Notes: a model not told the origin generated them from the letters alone. A stretch of DNA of 14,477 bases from an uncultured Oscillospiraceae bacterium (GCA_910588045.1 CAJUPS010000082.1:1-14477); one strand, 5' to 3'; shown: positions 1 to 6,192, counted from the stretch's first letter. Made by a program: numbers and translations.

Positions 1-84
1 CTATCGCTATTTTGTTAATTTAGCATAACTTCCTCGTTTTTTCAAACAAGCCCTACTACATTAGGTGAACTGAATTATATTGCA

Positions 85-321
85 TTGGGAGGTATGCTGA
101 GTACTATACCGACTGAATCGAATCGGTACTATTCCATTTTCTATTCGCAAAATTTATGTCAACGAGCGAACTTAATTTGCGATTATATCAGGGAAAGAGA
201 AACGCGAGAATTATACGAAGAAGTCCGAAAAATGCGAACTAAAATAAGGGATGATGACAAGTTTATTGACTGGATTAAATCAGATGAACGGCTTTCCCCA
301 ATATATCTTAAGTTATTCTGA
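85..321 (+). CDS. Hypothetical orphan ORF, possibly a gene fragment
   Basis: I do not recognise this 78-residue reading frame. It is open from just after a stop at 16-18, begins at TTG (85) or ATG (94), and is AT-rich (the line 61-120 counts 40% GC). The sequence GGGAGG lies at 87-92, which is too close to ATG 94 to be a good ribosome binding site and is inside the frame for TTG 85, so no start is well supported. The product is charged and probably helical in its second half (an ERETRELYEEVRKMRTK-type stretch), with no signal peptide or membrane segment. It lies upstream of a broken helicase gene, so it may be the tail of another decayed gene. Real expression is doubtful. Confidence 0.3.
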   Translation: MGGMLSTIPTESNRYYSIFYSQNLCQRANLICDYIRERETRELYEEVRKMRTKIRDDDKFIDWIKSDERLSPIYLKLF

Positions 322-356
322 CTGAAAAAAGTCCCTATGAGATCTCCGATCTTTAG

Positions 357-1810
357 CCGGATGGCGTTCTGCCAGTATATCCCGCAGCAGTAAACTCCCA
401 AGGAAAGGCTCAAGAAGCCACTATTCAAGAGTTTGACCCGCTTGACACGCCGCAATGGAGGACCAGCAGTATGAGCCATTCTTTGATGAAGACAAGCCGG
501 AAGCATTCTTTGTCAAAAGTCTGGAAAATGTCCAGGGTGATGAGCGCGATACCATCATCTTCAGTATTGGCTATGCCAAGGACGCCGCCGGCGTTATGCG
601 GATGAACTTTGGCCCATTAAGCAAGATGGGTGGAGAGCGCCGTCTGAATGTTGCCATTACCCGTGCCAAGTACAATGTGAAGCTGGTTGGCTCCATTCTT
701 CCGACAGACATCCAAACTGATCGGATCTCTGCTGATGGTCCGAAACTGCTGCGGGGCTATATTGATTTTGCCATGAATGGTCCATCCGCCCTGCAAAGTG
801 AGATAACGGAATCTGACTGCGTGGTGCATGATTCTCCCTTCGAGGCTGCGGTCTACAACTTCTTGGATCGCAAGGGCTATAAGCTGGCAACGCAAGTAGG
901 CTGTTCCGGCTATCGCATTGATATGGCTGTCAAGCATCCAACTCTCAATGGCCGCTATGTGTTGGGTATTGAGTGTGACGGTGCTGCCTACCACTCCGCT
1001 AGGACTGCCAGAGAGAGGGATCGGCTTCGCCAGGATGTTCTGGAAAGCATGGGTTGGAAGATTTACCGTATCTGGTCAACCGATTGGATCAAGGACCCGG
1101 TAACAGAGGGACAGAGGTTAATTGAAGCCGTTGATAATGCCATCAATAGCTACGTTGAAGCTGTGCCAGAAGTACCGATTCCAGTGCAGCAAGAGGCAGC
1201 CGATGATACGACAGACTCCTTCATGACCGTCGAGGACAAGCCTGTGTCTATTGAGGACATTGTAAATCCTTATGGCTTTGATTCGCCCAATAGTACGGAC
1301 TTCCGCACTCTGCCGCGCGACCGGAACGGTTATCTGAGGTTGACTGATTGCATCGAATTGCTGGTTCGCAATGAGTATCCTATTCATTTTGAGCTGATGT
1401 GTCAAAAGCTCAGTCCTCTGCTGGGCCGCGAGAAAGCAACCTCTGTTGTTCGCAACGAGGTCAACTATGCGCTGCGTTCTCTCGGTGATCGGGTAGTCAG
1501 GAAAGGCGACTTCCTCTATCCTGCCATATATACTGGGATCCCTGTCCGGCAGGCTAACGGAAGAAATATCAAACACATCAGCGCGGATGAACTGTCTGCT
1601 GCAATGCTCCGGGTTTTGAATAAGTGTGTTGGTACGACTCGCTCGGCGTTGATTGACGAGACTACTTGGGCGTTTGGGTTTAACCGGCGCGGGGCTAATA
1701 TCGCTAGGGCAATGAACGAGGCGTTTGAGCAGTTGAGCGTAGAGAGGAAAATTTGTGAGGTGGATAGGAAATTATTGGTGAACCTCATTCAAAAAAGCGA
1801 GGTGCGATAG
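357..1810 (+). pseudogene. 3' remnant of a large SF1 helicase-nuclease (Vsr-like nuclease and DUF3320)
   Basis: The intact frame runs 455-1810 (451 residues), but the family (DUF4011/DUF3320-type helicases) is usually well over 1,000 residues. What remains is the end of the second RecA domain: motif V (VQGDERD, residues 26-32) and motif VI (ERRLNVAITRAK, 61-72). A Vsr/MTES_1575-like nuclease domain follows (about 125-225) with candidate acidic residues E130, D156, E173 and D175 in SPFE, YRIDMAV and GIECDG. A DUF3320-like region occupies about 280-450. The Walker A and B half is absent. ATG 455 has no ribosome binding site and is preceded in frame by a stop at 443-445. A different frame at 357-452 reads like family sequence (AVNSQGKAQEATIQE), suggesting a frameshift near 440-455 and truncation further upstream. 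Such proteins occur in defence and mobile islands. The nuclease module could still work if expressed; I regard the gene as decayed. Confidence 0.75.
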
Positions 1811-1875
1811 CCCGCACGTTCCGCACATTCCGTTGGGGCTATGAATGGCCTAGAAGAGGAAAGTGTATGAAGCAG

Positions 1876-1893
1876 ATTTGTAGCACTACAAAT
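1876..1893. promoter_or_regulatory. Palindromic operator upstream of the XRE gene promoter
   Basis: A perfect inverted repeat ATTTGTAG-CA-CTACAAAT (8-bp arms, 2-bp spacer) ends 13 bp before the -35 box of the downstream regulator gene. Size and symmetry suit a dimeric helix-turn-helix protein, so autoregulation by the XRE product is likely. The binding protein is inferred, not shown. Confidence 0.55.
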
Positions 1894-1906
1894 TTTTTGT
1901 ATCCTA

Positions 1907-1935
1907 TTGACATCTTTGTCGCGTTTTGATATAAT
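1907..1935 (+). promoter_or_regulatory. Consensus sigma-A promoter of the XRE regulator gene
   Basis: TTGACA (1907-1912), a 17-bp spacer and TATAAT (1930-1935), with TG one base before the -10 box (extended -10). This is a perfect match to the vegetative consensus. The start codon lies 22 bp beyond the -10 box, so the leader is very short. Confidence 0.85.
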
Positions 1936-1956
1936 GCCGTAGAGAGGTAAACGAAC

Positions 1957-2472
1957 ATGAATAATTTGAAACAAATCCGGGAGTTGTACGGCGCAACGCA
2001 GGAACAGATTGCCTCAGCAATTAATGTAAATCGGGTTACTGTTGCAAATTGGGAAAACGGAAACTCTGTCGCATCCAGTAGCAACCAAGAGAGACTTTCC
2101 ATATATTATGGTGTTGGCCCTGAGTACTTCTATGAGAAAGAATTAGATGAGACAGCCCGACAAATACTGCTCAATACAGCTGCTAAAGCAAGAGAAATTG
2201 TGGCAAAGTCTGACGGGAAAAAAAACAAAGAAGAAGATTTCCGTCATACCTTTGAAAGGCTTACTTTTCAAGAAGCTATGGGCCGATATATGCTTTCGAT
2301 GAAGCTATTACTTGCAACAGCTGACAGTGGTGAACTGAGTAAGCTAAAAACCGCTTCTCTTATCAACAAAAAAATGGGAGATCGGCTAGAGGCCATTATC
2401 AGGTTACGTGAAGATGAAGCCGCTTCTGGGGGACCATCTCTTTTTGAACTACTAGGAGAAGTTGACGAGTGA
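1957..2472 (+). CDS. XRE-family helix-turn-helix transcriptional regulator
   Basis: The product has 171 residues. Residues about 4-55 form a Cro/CI-type helix-turn-helix (LKQIRELYGATQEQIASAI, then a recognition helix VNRVTVANWENG). The remaining ~115 residues are charged and helical (KKNKEEDFRHTFERL... EAIIRLREDEA) and I do not recognise them; they probably serve in oligomerisation or partner binding. The ribosome binding site AGAGAGG lies about 8 bases before ATG 1957. The gene has its own consensus promoter and a palindrome just upstream, which fits a self-regulating repressor of a mobile or accessory region. Its targets might include the nearby minus-strand RNA or the DUF3892/DUF2188 pair; nothing in the sequence proves this. 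Confidence 0.85.
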   Translation: MNNLKQIRELYGATQEQIASAINVNRVTVANWENGNSVASSSNQERLSIYYGVGPEYFYEKELDETARQILLNTAAKAREIVAKSDGKKNKEEDFRHTFERLTFQEAMGRYMLSMKLLLATADSGELSKLKTASLINKKMGDRLEAIIRLREDEAASGGPSLFELLGEVDE

Positions 2473-2562
2473 TTGAAGTCACAATATATTGAATATTCCC
2501 AAACGCAACCACAAGATATTGATTTTTTAGTGCAGATGTGCTATGCAAGCTTAAATTTCCAG

Positions 2563-2662
2563 ACAAAAGAAAACAGCGCCCCGGCTGGTACCCGTTGCGC
2601 TGTATCCTTCGTCTACACAGGATATAGGGCCTTGACCACGATATACTGTGTTTCCAACAGAC
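2563..2662 (-). ncRNA. Putative ~100-nt structured small RNA of unknown family
   Basis: Read on the minus strand, the RNA would start near 2662 (about 7 bases after a good -10 box) and stop at the U-tract near 2565. Two structured parts are visible. The first is a long stem in which ACACAG, a mismatch and ATAT pair with ATAT, a mismatch and CTGTGT; an outer GTCU/AGAC helix with an internal bulge is also possible. The second is the terminator hairpin. Short open frames exist, but none has a ribosome binding site, so a non-coding role is favoured. I cannot assign it to a known RNA class. Its neighbours (XRE regulator, integrase module) suggest a mobile-element control RNA or antisense regulator, which is inference only. 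Confidence 0.6.
2565..2603 (-). terminator. Rho-independent terminator of the small RNA
   Basis: On the minus strand ACAGCGC (2603-2597) pairs with GCGCTGT (2579-2573), enclosing an AA/GG internal loop and a CGG/CCG inner stem with loop GTACCAG. It is followed by TTTCTTTT. The hairpin lacks a U-tract on the plus strand, so it acts in one direction. Confidence 0.75.
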
Positions 2663-2668
2663 ACTTTT

Positions 2669-2697
2669 AGTATATCATAGTCTCAGGCTCAATTCAA
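2669..2697 (-). promoter_or_regulatory. Promoter of the minus-strand small RNA
   Basis: On the minus strand: TTGAAT (2697-2692), a 17-bp spacer and TATACT (2674-2669), with TG one base before the -10 box. This is a strong sigma-A type promoter pointing away from the DUF3892 gene and toward the XRE gene. Confidence 0.75.
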
Positions 2698-2820
2698 GAT
2701 GGCATTATTCATGAAAGTGTAGGCTATTGTGTGGTTGAATTTTCTTTTGGCTGTTTAGATAGTAACTTTAAGCCAACGACGATACCGCATAAACTTTGGC
2801 GGTAGAAAGAAGACATTAAT

Positions 2821-3099
2821 ATGATGTACGCAACAAAAATCAAAATGATGCCTGGATGTGGAAACTCCCAGAAAGCGGTGGAGATAAACGAGATTTACAT
2901 TGAAGGCTGTGAAGACCCTGGTTTTTACAAAAAAGGAGTCCTTCATGACTATTTGAAGGGTAACCCTGGTACAATTAAGGTGAAGATTTCTCCGTACCCT
3001 AGTCTTATTCCGGCGACCAGTTCTCGTGGGGAGAAGTACGTGCGTTCGGCTCCGGATGAATATACGCATGATGATCTTCTTGATTTGCCGCGTGTTTAA
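2821..3099 (+). CDS. DUF3892-like small protein
   Basis: The product has 92 residues. The N-terminus (MMYATKIKMMPGC) and the C-terminal block (EKYVRSAPDEYTHDDLLDLPRV) match what I remember of DUF3892, whose members end in a tyrosine-arginine-containing strand followed by a D-LL-LPR motif. The function of the family is unknown; it is common in accessory and mobile regions. There is no signal peptide or membrane segment, so it should be cytoplasmic. The ribosome binding site is weak (AGAAAG about 9 bases before ATG 2821), and ATG 2824 is an alternative start. It is followed after 14 bases by the DUF2188 gene, and a single terminator after that gene suggests a two-gene operon. Confidence 0.7.
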   Translation: MMYATKIKMMPGCGNSQKAVEINEIYIEGCEDPGFYKKGVLHDYLKGNPGTIKVKISPYPSLIPATSSRGEKYVRSAPDEYTHDDLLDLPRV

Positions 3100-3113
3100 G
3101 GGAGGGCTTACAT

Positions 3114-3338
3114 ATGGGAAGAAACCAGCATGTAACGCCACATCCTGATGGCGGATGGCAGGTTATAAGCGCAGGTGGACAGAGAGCAACCGTTCGTACC
3201 GATACGCAGGCTGAGGCTATTCAAATTGCGCGTGGAATTGTTCGTAATCAAGAATCTGAGTTGTTTATCCATGGCAGAGATGGTCGAATCCGTGAGAGGG
3301 ATTCGCATGGACATGATCCCTATCCCCCTGAAGGCTAA
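3114..3338 (+). CDS. DUF2188 domain protein
   Basis: The product has 74 residues and spans the whole DUF2188 fold. It contains HVTPHPDGGWQVISAGGQRA, then the DTQAEAIQIARGIVRNQ helix, then ELFIHGRDGRIRERDSHG-DPYPP, which is the typical ending of the family. The biochemical role is not established; it is a small soluble protein found in many phyla and often in accessory DNA. A strong ribosome binding site (GGGAGGG) sits 8 bases before ATG 3114. It follows the DUF3892 gene closely and is followed 11 bases after its stop by a strong terminator, so the two genes form a short operon. Confidence 0.85.
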   Translation: MGRNQHVTPHPDGGWQVISAGGQRATVRTDTQAEAIQIARGIVRNQESELFIHGRDGRIRERDSHGHDPYPPEG

Positions 3339-3349
3339 ATAGTGAAGCA

Positions 3350-3390
3350 ACACCGTGTCATGGGTACCAGACATGATACGGTGTCTTTTT
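3350..3390 (+). terminator. Rho-independent terminator after the DUF3892/DUF2188 pair
   Basis: A 13-bp stem (ACACCGTGTCATG, 3350-3362, with CATGATACGGTGT, 3372-3384, and one non-Watson-Crick G/A position) carries a 9-base loop containing GGTACC and is followed by CTTTTT. It separates the operon from the convergent DUF6076 gene. Confidence 0.85.
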
Positions 3391-3405
3391 GCTGTTCCGC
3401 TTATA

Positions 3406-4500
3406 TCACATCTTTTCAAACTGCCGCTTCAACTCCGTATCATCAATATTCCCTGCTAAAGCCTGCGCCTTCAATTCCTGCGCCTGCGCCACCTGCCGGT
3501 TCCATTCATCTACAGAAATGATCCCGCGATTCTTCCTCCCCCGCAGGCGGTTGTAGACCTTCTGGTACTCTTTCCGCACAAATTCGGTTCCATTTCTCTG
3601 CTTTTCTTTCCTGTGCGCTCCCACCTGGCGGCAGGTCTTGACCGTCTCTCCCGGTGCGATCCTCATGCAGTAGCGGGTATCATAGGCTCCCATTGCCAGG
3701 AAATACTGCTTACAACATTCGCACCGGCGCGGAATATTTCCCGCCGCCATACCCCGGCAGAGGTCGTAATGGAGGAAACTGAAGATTTCCTCAAACTCAA
3801 TCCGTTCCGCGAAACCCCATTTTCTGGAAGCATCCGTCACAGTCTTAAAGGAAACCTGGAGCGGGAATGAAAACTGCGGCAGATCCGGTTCCGGCAGAGC
3901 CTTATCGTCCTCCCGCTCCTCCATCTCCATCTGGTAGTTGAGTGTAACTTCATGCTTGTATCGACCAAAGGCCAATGCGTAGTTCTCTGGCTTCCTGGCA
4001 GGCAGATCTTCAAAATACTGCATCAGCATCTTCTGTGTGCTAAGGATAAAGTCACAGACAGAATCCGGTAGCTTCGCCAGCCTCCCCAGCCACTCGTGGA
4101 GCATTTCACTGCGACCTGTCCCTGTCGTCAGCATTTCGTCCACAAGTTCCGGGGATTCTTTCATATCCCGAAGCAGATTATGAACACCGCCACTGAATCG
4201 CGCCAACTGCTGGTAGACCGGTAGCTGTATCAGTACGTCCCACACTGCGTTCAAGGCTTGCTGTGCCAGTGCGGCGCTGGATGGATCGCGGGCAGAGAGA
4301 AAAGTTGTAAATTCTTCATTGAAAATCGGGATCAACTTTTCGAGCGCCCGCAGAGGCGTTCTATCCACCGTCAAATACTCGACCGCAAAATAGCCGAGCG
4401 GATAATGTTTTCCCTCCAGGATACATTCTCTTTTGGTGAAGGAAGCCTCAAAGCCATCCAAAAAGCTGCTGGTCATTCTGTATTTTTCACCCATTGCCAC
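3406..4500 (-). CDS. DUF6076 domain protein
   Basis: The product has 364 residues and resembles DUF6076 proteins from clostridial integrative elements (assignment from memory). The C-terminal third has a cysteine cluster, RRCECCKQYF, then DTRYC and VKTC within about 40 residues, typical of a zinc-binding treble-clef or Zn-ribbon-like fold. A basic, helical tail follows (RKEYQKVYNRLRGRKNRG). The N-terminal two thirds are helical and unrecognised. A DNA- or RNA-binding role is plausible but unproven. The start is GTG 4500 (AAGGAG 4 bases upstream) or ATG at 4494 (10 bases); the two cannot be separated by eye. It is transcribed divergently from the winged-helix gene at 4642 from a shared promoter region. 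Confidence 0.7.
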   Translation of the reverse strand: MAMGEKYRMTSSFLDGFEASFTKRECILEGKHYPLGYFAVEYLTVDRTPLRALEKLIPIFNEEFTTFLSARDPSSAALAQQALNAVWDVLIQLPVYQQLARFSGGVHNLLRDMKESPELVDEMLTTGTGRSEMLHEWLGRLAKLPDSVCDFILSTQKMLMQYFEDLPARKPENYALAFGRYKHEVTLNYQMEMEEREDDKALPEPDLPQFSFPLQVSFKTVTDASRKWGFAERIEFEEIFSFLHYDLCRGMAAGNIPRRCECCKQYFLAMGAYDTRYCMRIAPGETVKTCRQVGAHRKEKQRNGTEFVRKEYQKVYNRLRGRKNRGIISVDEWNRQVAQAQELKAQALAGNIDDTELKRQFEKM

Positions 4501-4539
4501 ATCGCTCCTTCCGTATCGGATTCAAAAATAATTTCGTAC

Positions 4540-4579
4540 CCGACCTCTGCCAGATTCGTTGACAGGGGTCGGATTTTTT
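4540..4579 (+). terminator. Terminator-like hairpin in the divergent promoter region
   Basis: CCGACCTCTG (4540-4549) pairs with CAGGGGTCGG (4563-4572) with one G-T wobble and a 13-base loop, then ATTTTTT. It points toward the winged-helix gene and overlaps the -35 box of that gene's candidate promoter. It may stop read-through entering from the left, or act in the DUF6076 leader on the other strand. Confidence 0.6.
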
Positions 4580-4587
4580 GTTACAAC
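4559..4587 (+). promoter_or_regulatory. Candidate promoter of the winged-helix gene
   Basis: TTGACA (4559-4564), a 17-bp spacer and TACAAC (4582-4587). The -35 box is perfect and the -10 box matches at 4 of 6 positions. An alternative -10, TATACT (4591-4596), lies in the adjoining palindrome. Confidence 0.5.
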
Positions 4588-4617
4588 AAGTATACTTGAT
4601 GCATCGAGGAAAATCAA
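4587..4617 (-). promoter_or_regulatory. Promoter of the DUF6076 gene overlapping a perfect palindrome
   Basis: On the minus strand: TTGATT (4617-4612), a 17-bp spacer and TATACT (4594-4589). The -10 box lies inside the perfect 12-bp palindrome CAAGTATACTTG (4587-4598), a plausible operator shared by both divergent genes. Confidence 0.55.
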
Positions 4618-4641
4618 TCAGATAATTGGAAGGAGGAGCAC

Positions 4642-4956
4642 GTGATTTTAGGCGAACGAAATTTCCAGATGAGCACCCCGGTTTTTCACTACGGCCTGAC
4701 CCCGTATGAACTGGCGGTCTATGGCTACCTGATCTCCTGCGCTGGAAGCAGGAGCGCCTGTCAGGCGAGAATAAGGACCATCGCCAACGCCTGCGGATGT
4801 TCGGAATCCACAGCGCGGCGAACGCTTCATGAGTTGCAGACCAAAGGGTTCATCGACATCAAAGGCAATGTGCAGATGTTGAAGAACGGAAACCACCGAC
4901 AGACCTGCAACCGCTACTATCTGCTGGACCGCAGCGAGTGGCAGATGCCTCAGTGA
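4642..4956 (+). CDS. Winged helix-turn-helix (HTH_36-type) DNA-binding protein
   Basis: The product has 104 residues. It starts at GTG 4642, preceded by an excellent AAGGAGGAG ribosome binding site. Residues about 15-85 form a winged helix of the kind found in replication-initiator and regulator proteins of mobile elements: LTPYELAVYGYLISCAG, then IRTIANACGCSESTARRTLHELQTKGFI (helix-turn-helix) and a wing ending in NRYYLLD. There is no ATPase or other domain. The protein could be a small initiator-like or regulatory DNA-binding protein. It lies between the divergent DUF6076 gene and the structured region that leads to the RHH/xis/int genes, so binding to one of those repeat-rich sites is a reasonable guess. 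Confidence 0.8.
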   Translation: MILGERNFQMSTPVFHYGLTPYELAVYGYLISCAGSRSACQARIRTIANACGCSESTARRTLHELQTKGFIDIKGNVQMLKNGNHRQTCNRYYLLDRSEWQMPQ

Positions 4957-4975
4957 CAGGGGAAATGTATGAATA
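4955..4975 (+). repeat. 21-bp perfect direct repeat, copy 1
   Basis: Identical to 6066-6086. It contains GACAGGGGAAATG followed by TATGAATA, that is, a Shine-Dalgarno-like AGGGG and an ATG. Copy 1 begins within the stop region of the winged-helix gene. The two copies bracket the structured region, the RHH gene and xis. Confidence 0.85.
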
Positions 4976-5112
4976 AAAACGGCGGCTGGGTCCGGAGGAC
5001 GCTCCGGACTCACCGCCCAGATACCCCGCCGTTGCCCTTGAGAAGCCTCGTGTGCCGCTTCTCAGAGGAAAGTGGCAACCCAGCACCAGACAAGCCCCAA
5101 ACGACGTGTTGA
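4969..5112 (+). CDS. Possible short ORF (47 residues) in the structured leader
   Basis: This frame opens with an AGGGG ribosome binding site 5 bases before ATG 4969 inside the 21-bp repeat. It encodes an arginine- and proline-rich peptide (MNKNGGWVRRTLRTHRP...). It runs through two strong inverted repeats (4980-5031 and 5039-5064), so the amino acids may be a by-product of RNA or DNA structure. I recognise no family. It could be a leader peptide for the RHH/xis unit or not be translated at all. Confidence 0.3.
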   Translation: MNKNGGWVRRTLRTHRPDTPPLPLRSLVCRFSEESGNPAPDKPQTTC

Positions 5113-5402
5113 GGCGTTTGTGGCCACGTCAGCGCAAAGCGGTCATTCGGCAAAATGCCCAACACGAGCGAGGAGTACAGAAGAAGAAAAAAGTGCAGGA
5201 AAAAGGCGGGTGGTCGCAAGCGCCCTCCTGCCGGACGAACACCACCCCGCAGAGCGGGTTGGAGGCTTTTGGTAGGTGGTCGGAAATTCCCGGTTTTGCT
5301 GTGAGAGGTGGTCGGACAGAAACAAAAGTGAGCAGTACCAAGGGCTACAGCCACTTTTTAGGTGGCTGTGGCAGGTGGTCTACACCAATGAAGGAGGTCA
5401 AC
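4976..5402. other. Structured non-coding region upstream of RHH/xis, possible cis-acting site
   Basis: About 430 bases without a convincing gene but dense in symmetry. There is a nested hairpin at 4980-5031 (CGGCGG/CCGCCG, CTGGG/CCCAG and GTCCGGAG/CTCCGGAC). Further inverted repeats are TGAGAAGC/GCTTCTCA (5039-5064), CAAACG/CGTTTG (5098-5120), CCCGC/GCGGG (5246-5258) and ACAGCCAC/GTGGCTGT (5347-5369). The motif GGTGGTC occurs four times (5209, 5275, 5307, 5374), with two copies extended to AGGTGGTCGGA 32 bp apart. Such density suggests protein-binding or a processing site: a transfer origin, a recombination accessory site or a long regulated leader. I see no known nic sequence, so no specific identity is claimed. 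Confidence 0.55.
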
Positions 5403-5852
5403 ATGGCAAAAAAGCAACCTCAACCAGAGGTCAAAAGAGAAATAAAAGAACGAATCCCAGTATGGATGTATCCCTCCACGCTGGCAATGATGGACGGCGC
5501 AATCCAGCAAGCGAATTGCAAAAGCAGGAGCGAATTTCTGGAGGAAGCCGCAAAATATTACGCCAGATATGTTTCGGCAGAAAATGCGATCCAATATCTA
5601 CCGCCGATGCTGGTGTCTGCTTTCAAAGGCACGGTACATGAAAGCGAAAATCACATCTCCCGGCTGCTGTTCAAGCTGGCGGTGGAGATGGATATCGTGA
5701 TGAATATCCTGGCCGCAGAGCTCAATGCAAGTCCGGACACGGTAGAAAAAGTACGCAGTCGGTGCATCCAGCATGTCAAGAAAACTTGTGGGTACATTTC
5801 TTTCCGGGACGCAGCAGAGTATCAATACAGGCCGGAGGACAACGATGAATAA
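5403..5852 (+). CDS. Ribbon-helix-helix-like protein of an integrative element
   Basis: The product has 149 residues from ATG 5403, with AAGGAGG 5 bases upstream; a longer upstream frame has no such signal. Residues about 10-55 look like a ribbon-helix-helix: a strand with alternating residues (KERIPVWMYPSTLAMMDGAI) followed by SRSEFLEEAAKYYARYV. The C-terminal ~90 residues are helical (ESENHISRLLFKLAVEMDIVMNIL) and unrecognised. It is probably a DNA-binding dimer; relaxosome accessory (MobC-like) or recombination accessory roles are both possible. Its stop overlaps the xis start by 8 bases, so the two are translationally coupled, which links it to element excision or transfer. The structured region directly upstream is a plausible target. 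Confidence 0.7.
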   Translation: MAKKQPQPEVKREIKERIPVWMYPSTLAMMDGAIQQANCKSRSEFLEEAAKYYARYVSAENAIQYLPPMLVSAFKGTVHESENHISRLLFKLAVEMDIVMNILAAELNASPDTVEKVRSRCIQHVKKTCGYISFRDAAEYQYRPEDNDE

Positions 5853-6051
5853 CTCCAGCTACAAAACCTACGATGATCTGCCCCTAATGCTGTCGGTGCC
5901 GGATATAGCAAGGGTGTTGGGCATCAGCCGGGCCGGAGCCTACGAGTTGGCACACGGCAAAGAGTTTCCGTCAATGAAAATCGGCAGCAGAATCATCATT
6001 CCGAGAGACAAATTTCTTCTCTGGGTTGAGAGGCAATGTGGGGAGGGCTGA
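5845..6051 (+). CDS. xis: Excisionase-family DNA-binding protein
   Basis: The product has 68 residues with a MerR/HTH_17-type winged helix: LSVPDIARVLGISRAGAYELAHGKEFPSMKIGSRIIIPRDKFLLWVER. This is the standard architecture of small excisionases that bend DNA beside att sites and direct the tyrosine integrase toward excision. GGAGG (5834-5838) is 6 bases before ATG 5845, and the start lies inside the end of the RHH gene. The integrase gene follows after about 140 bases. A 9-bp hairpin covers the stop codon, so expression of the downstream integrase may be separated from xis. Confidence 0.88.
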   Translation: MNNSSYKTYDDLPLMLSVPDIARVLGISRAGAYELAHGKEFPSMKIGSRIIIPRDKFLLWVERQCGEG

Positions 6052-6061
6052 TGCCCTCCCC
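6040..6061 (+). repeat. GC-rich hairpin over the xis stop codon
   Basis: GGGGAGGGC (6040-6048), a TGAT loop and GCCCTCCCC (6053-6061). The perfect 9-bp stem has no U-tract. It could be an RNA stabiliser, a pause site or a weak barrier between xis and int. Confidence 0.75.
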
Positions 6062-6065
6062 GTGG

Positions 6066-6086
6066 GACAGGGGAAATGTATGAATA
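6066..6086 (+). repeat. 21-bp perfect direct repeat, copy 2
   Basis: Identical to 4955-4975. Here the contained ATG (6080) opens a 12-codon ORF (MNIGTPINLITN, ending at 6118) in the xis-int gap. Two short ORFs with the same start signal suggest a shared translational or recombination element. Confidence 0.85.
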
Positions 6087-6104
6087 TAGGTACTCCGATC
6101 AATT

Positions 6105-6122
6105 TGATAACAAACTGATAAC
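6105..6122 (+). repeat. TGATAAC tandem repeat in the int leader
   Basis: TGATAAC at 6105-6111 and 6116-6122, 11 bp apart (one helical turn) and about 70 bp before int. The spacing suits side-by-side protein binding, for example Xis or the integrase arm domain. The function is inferred. Confidence 0.4.
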
Positions 6123-6192
6123 TCTGCCGTCTCCCACTGGATATTGAGGCCAGCGAATGGTATTGTGTGTCGCAGAAAGGAGGCGCTGCACA

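Larger units (their letters stand above)
2473..2820. other. Intergenic region with a minus-strand RNA gene and no convincing protein gene
   Basis: This 348-base gap separates the XRE gene from the DUF3892 gene. A frame of 65 codons starts at TTG 2473, but it has no ribosome binding site, its second half runs through the terminator hairpin of a minus-strand transcription unit, and it matches no family I know. The supported content is the minus-strand promoter, RNA and terminator listed separately. A weak plus-strand promoter (TTGAAT 2735-2740, 17 bp, GATAGT 2758-2763) could serve the downstream pair. Confidence 0.5.

Noticed and set aside
2473..2670. 65-codon plus-strand frame after the XRE gene
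   Set aside because: No ribosome binding site, no known family, and its second half is the complement of the small-RNA stem and terminator.
5052..5402. N-terminal extension of the RHH gene
   Set aside because: ATG 5403 has a strong ribosome binding site; the upstream frame crosses the inverted repeats and is low in family-like sequence.
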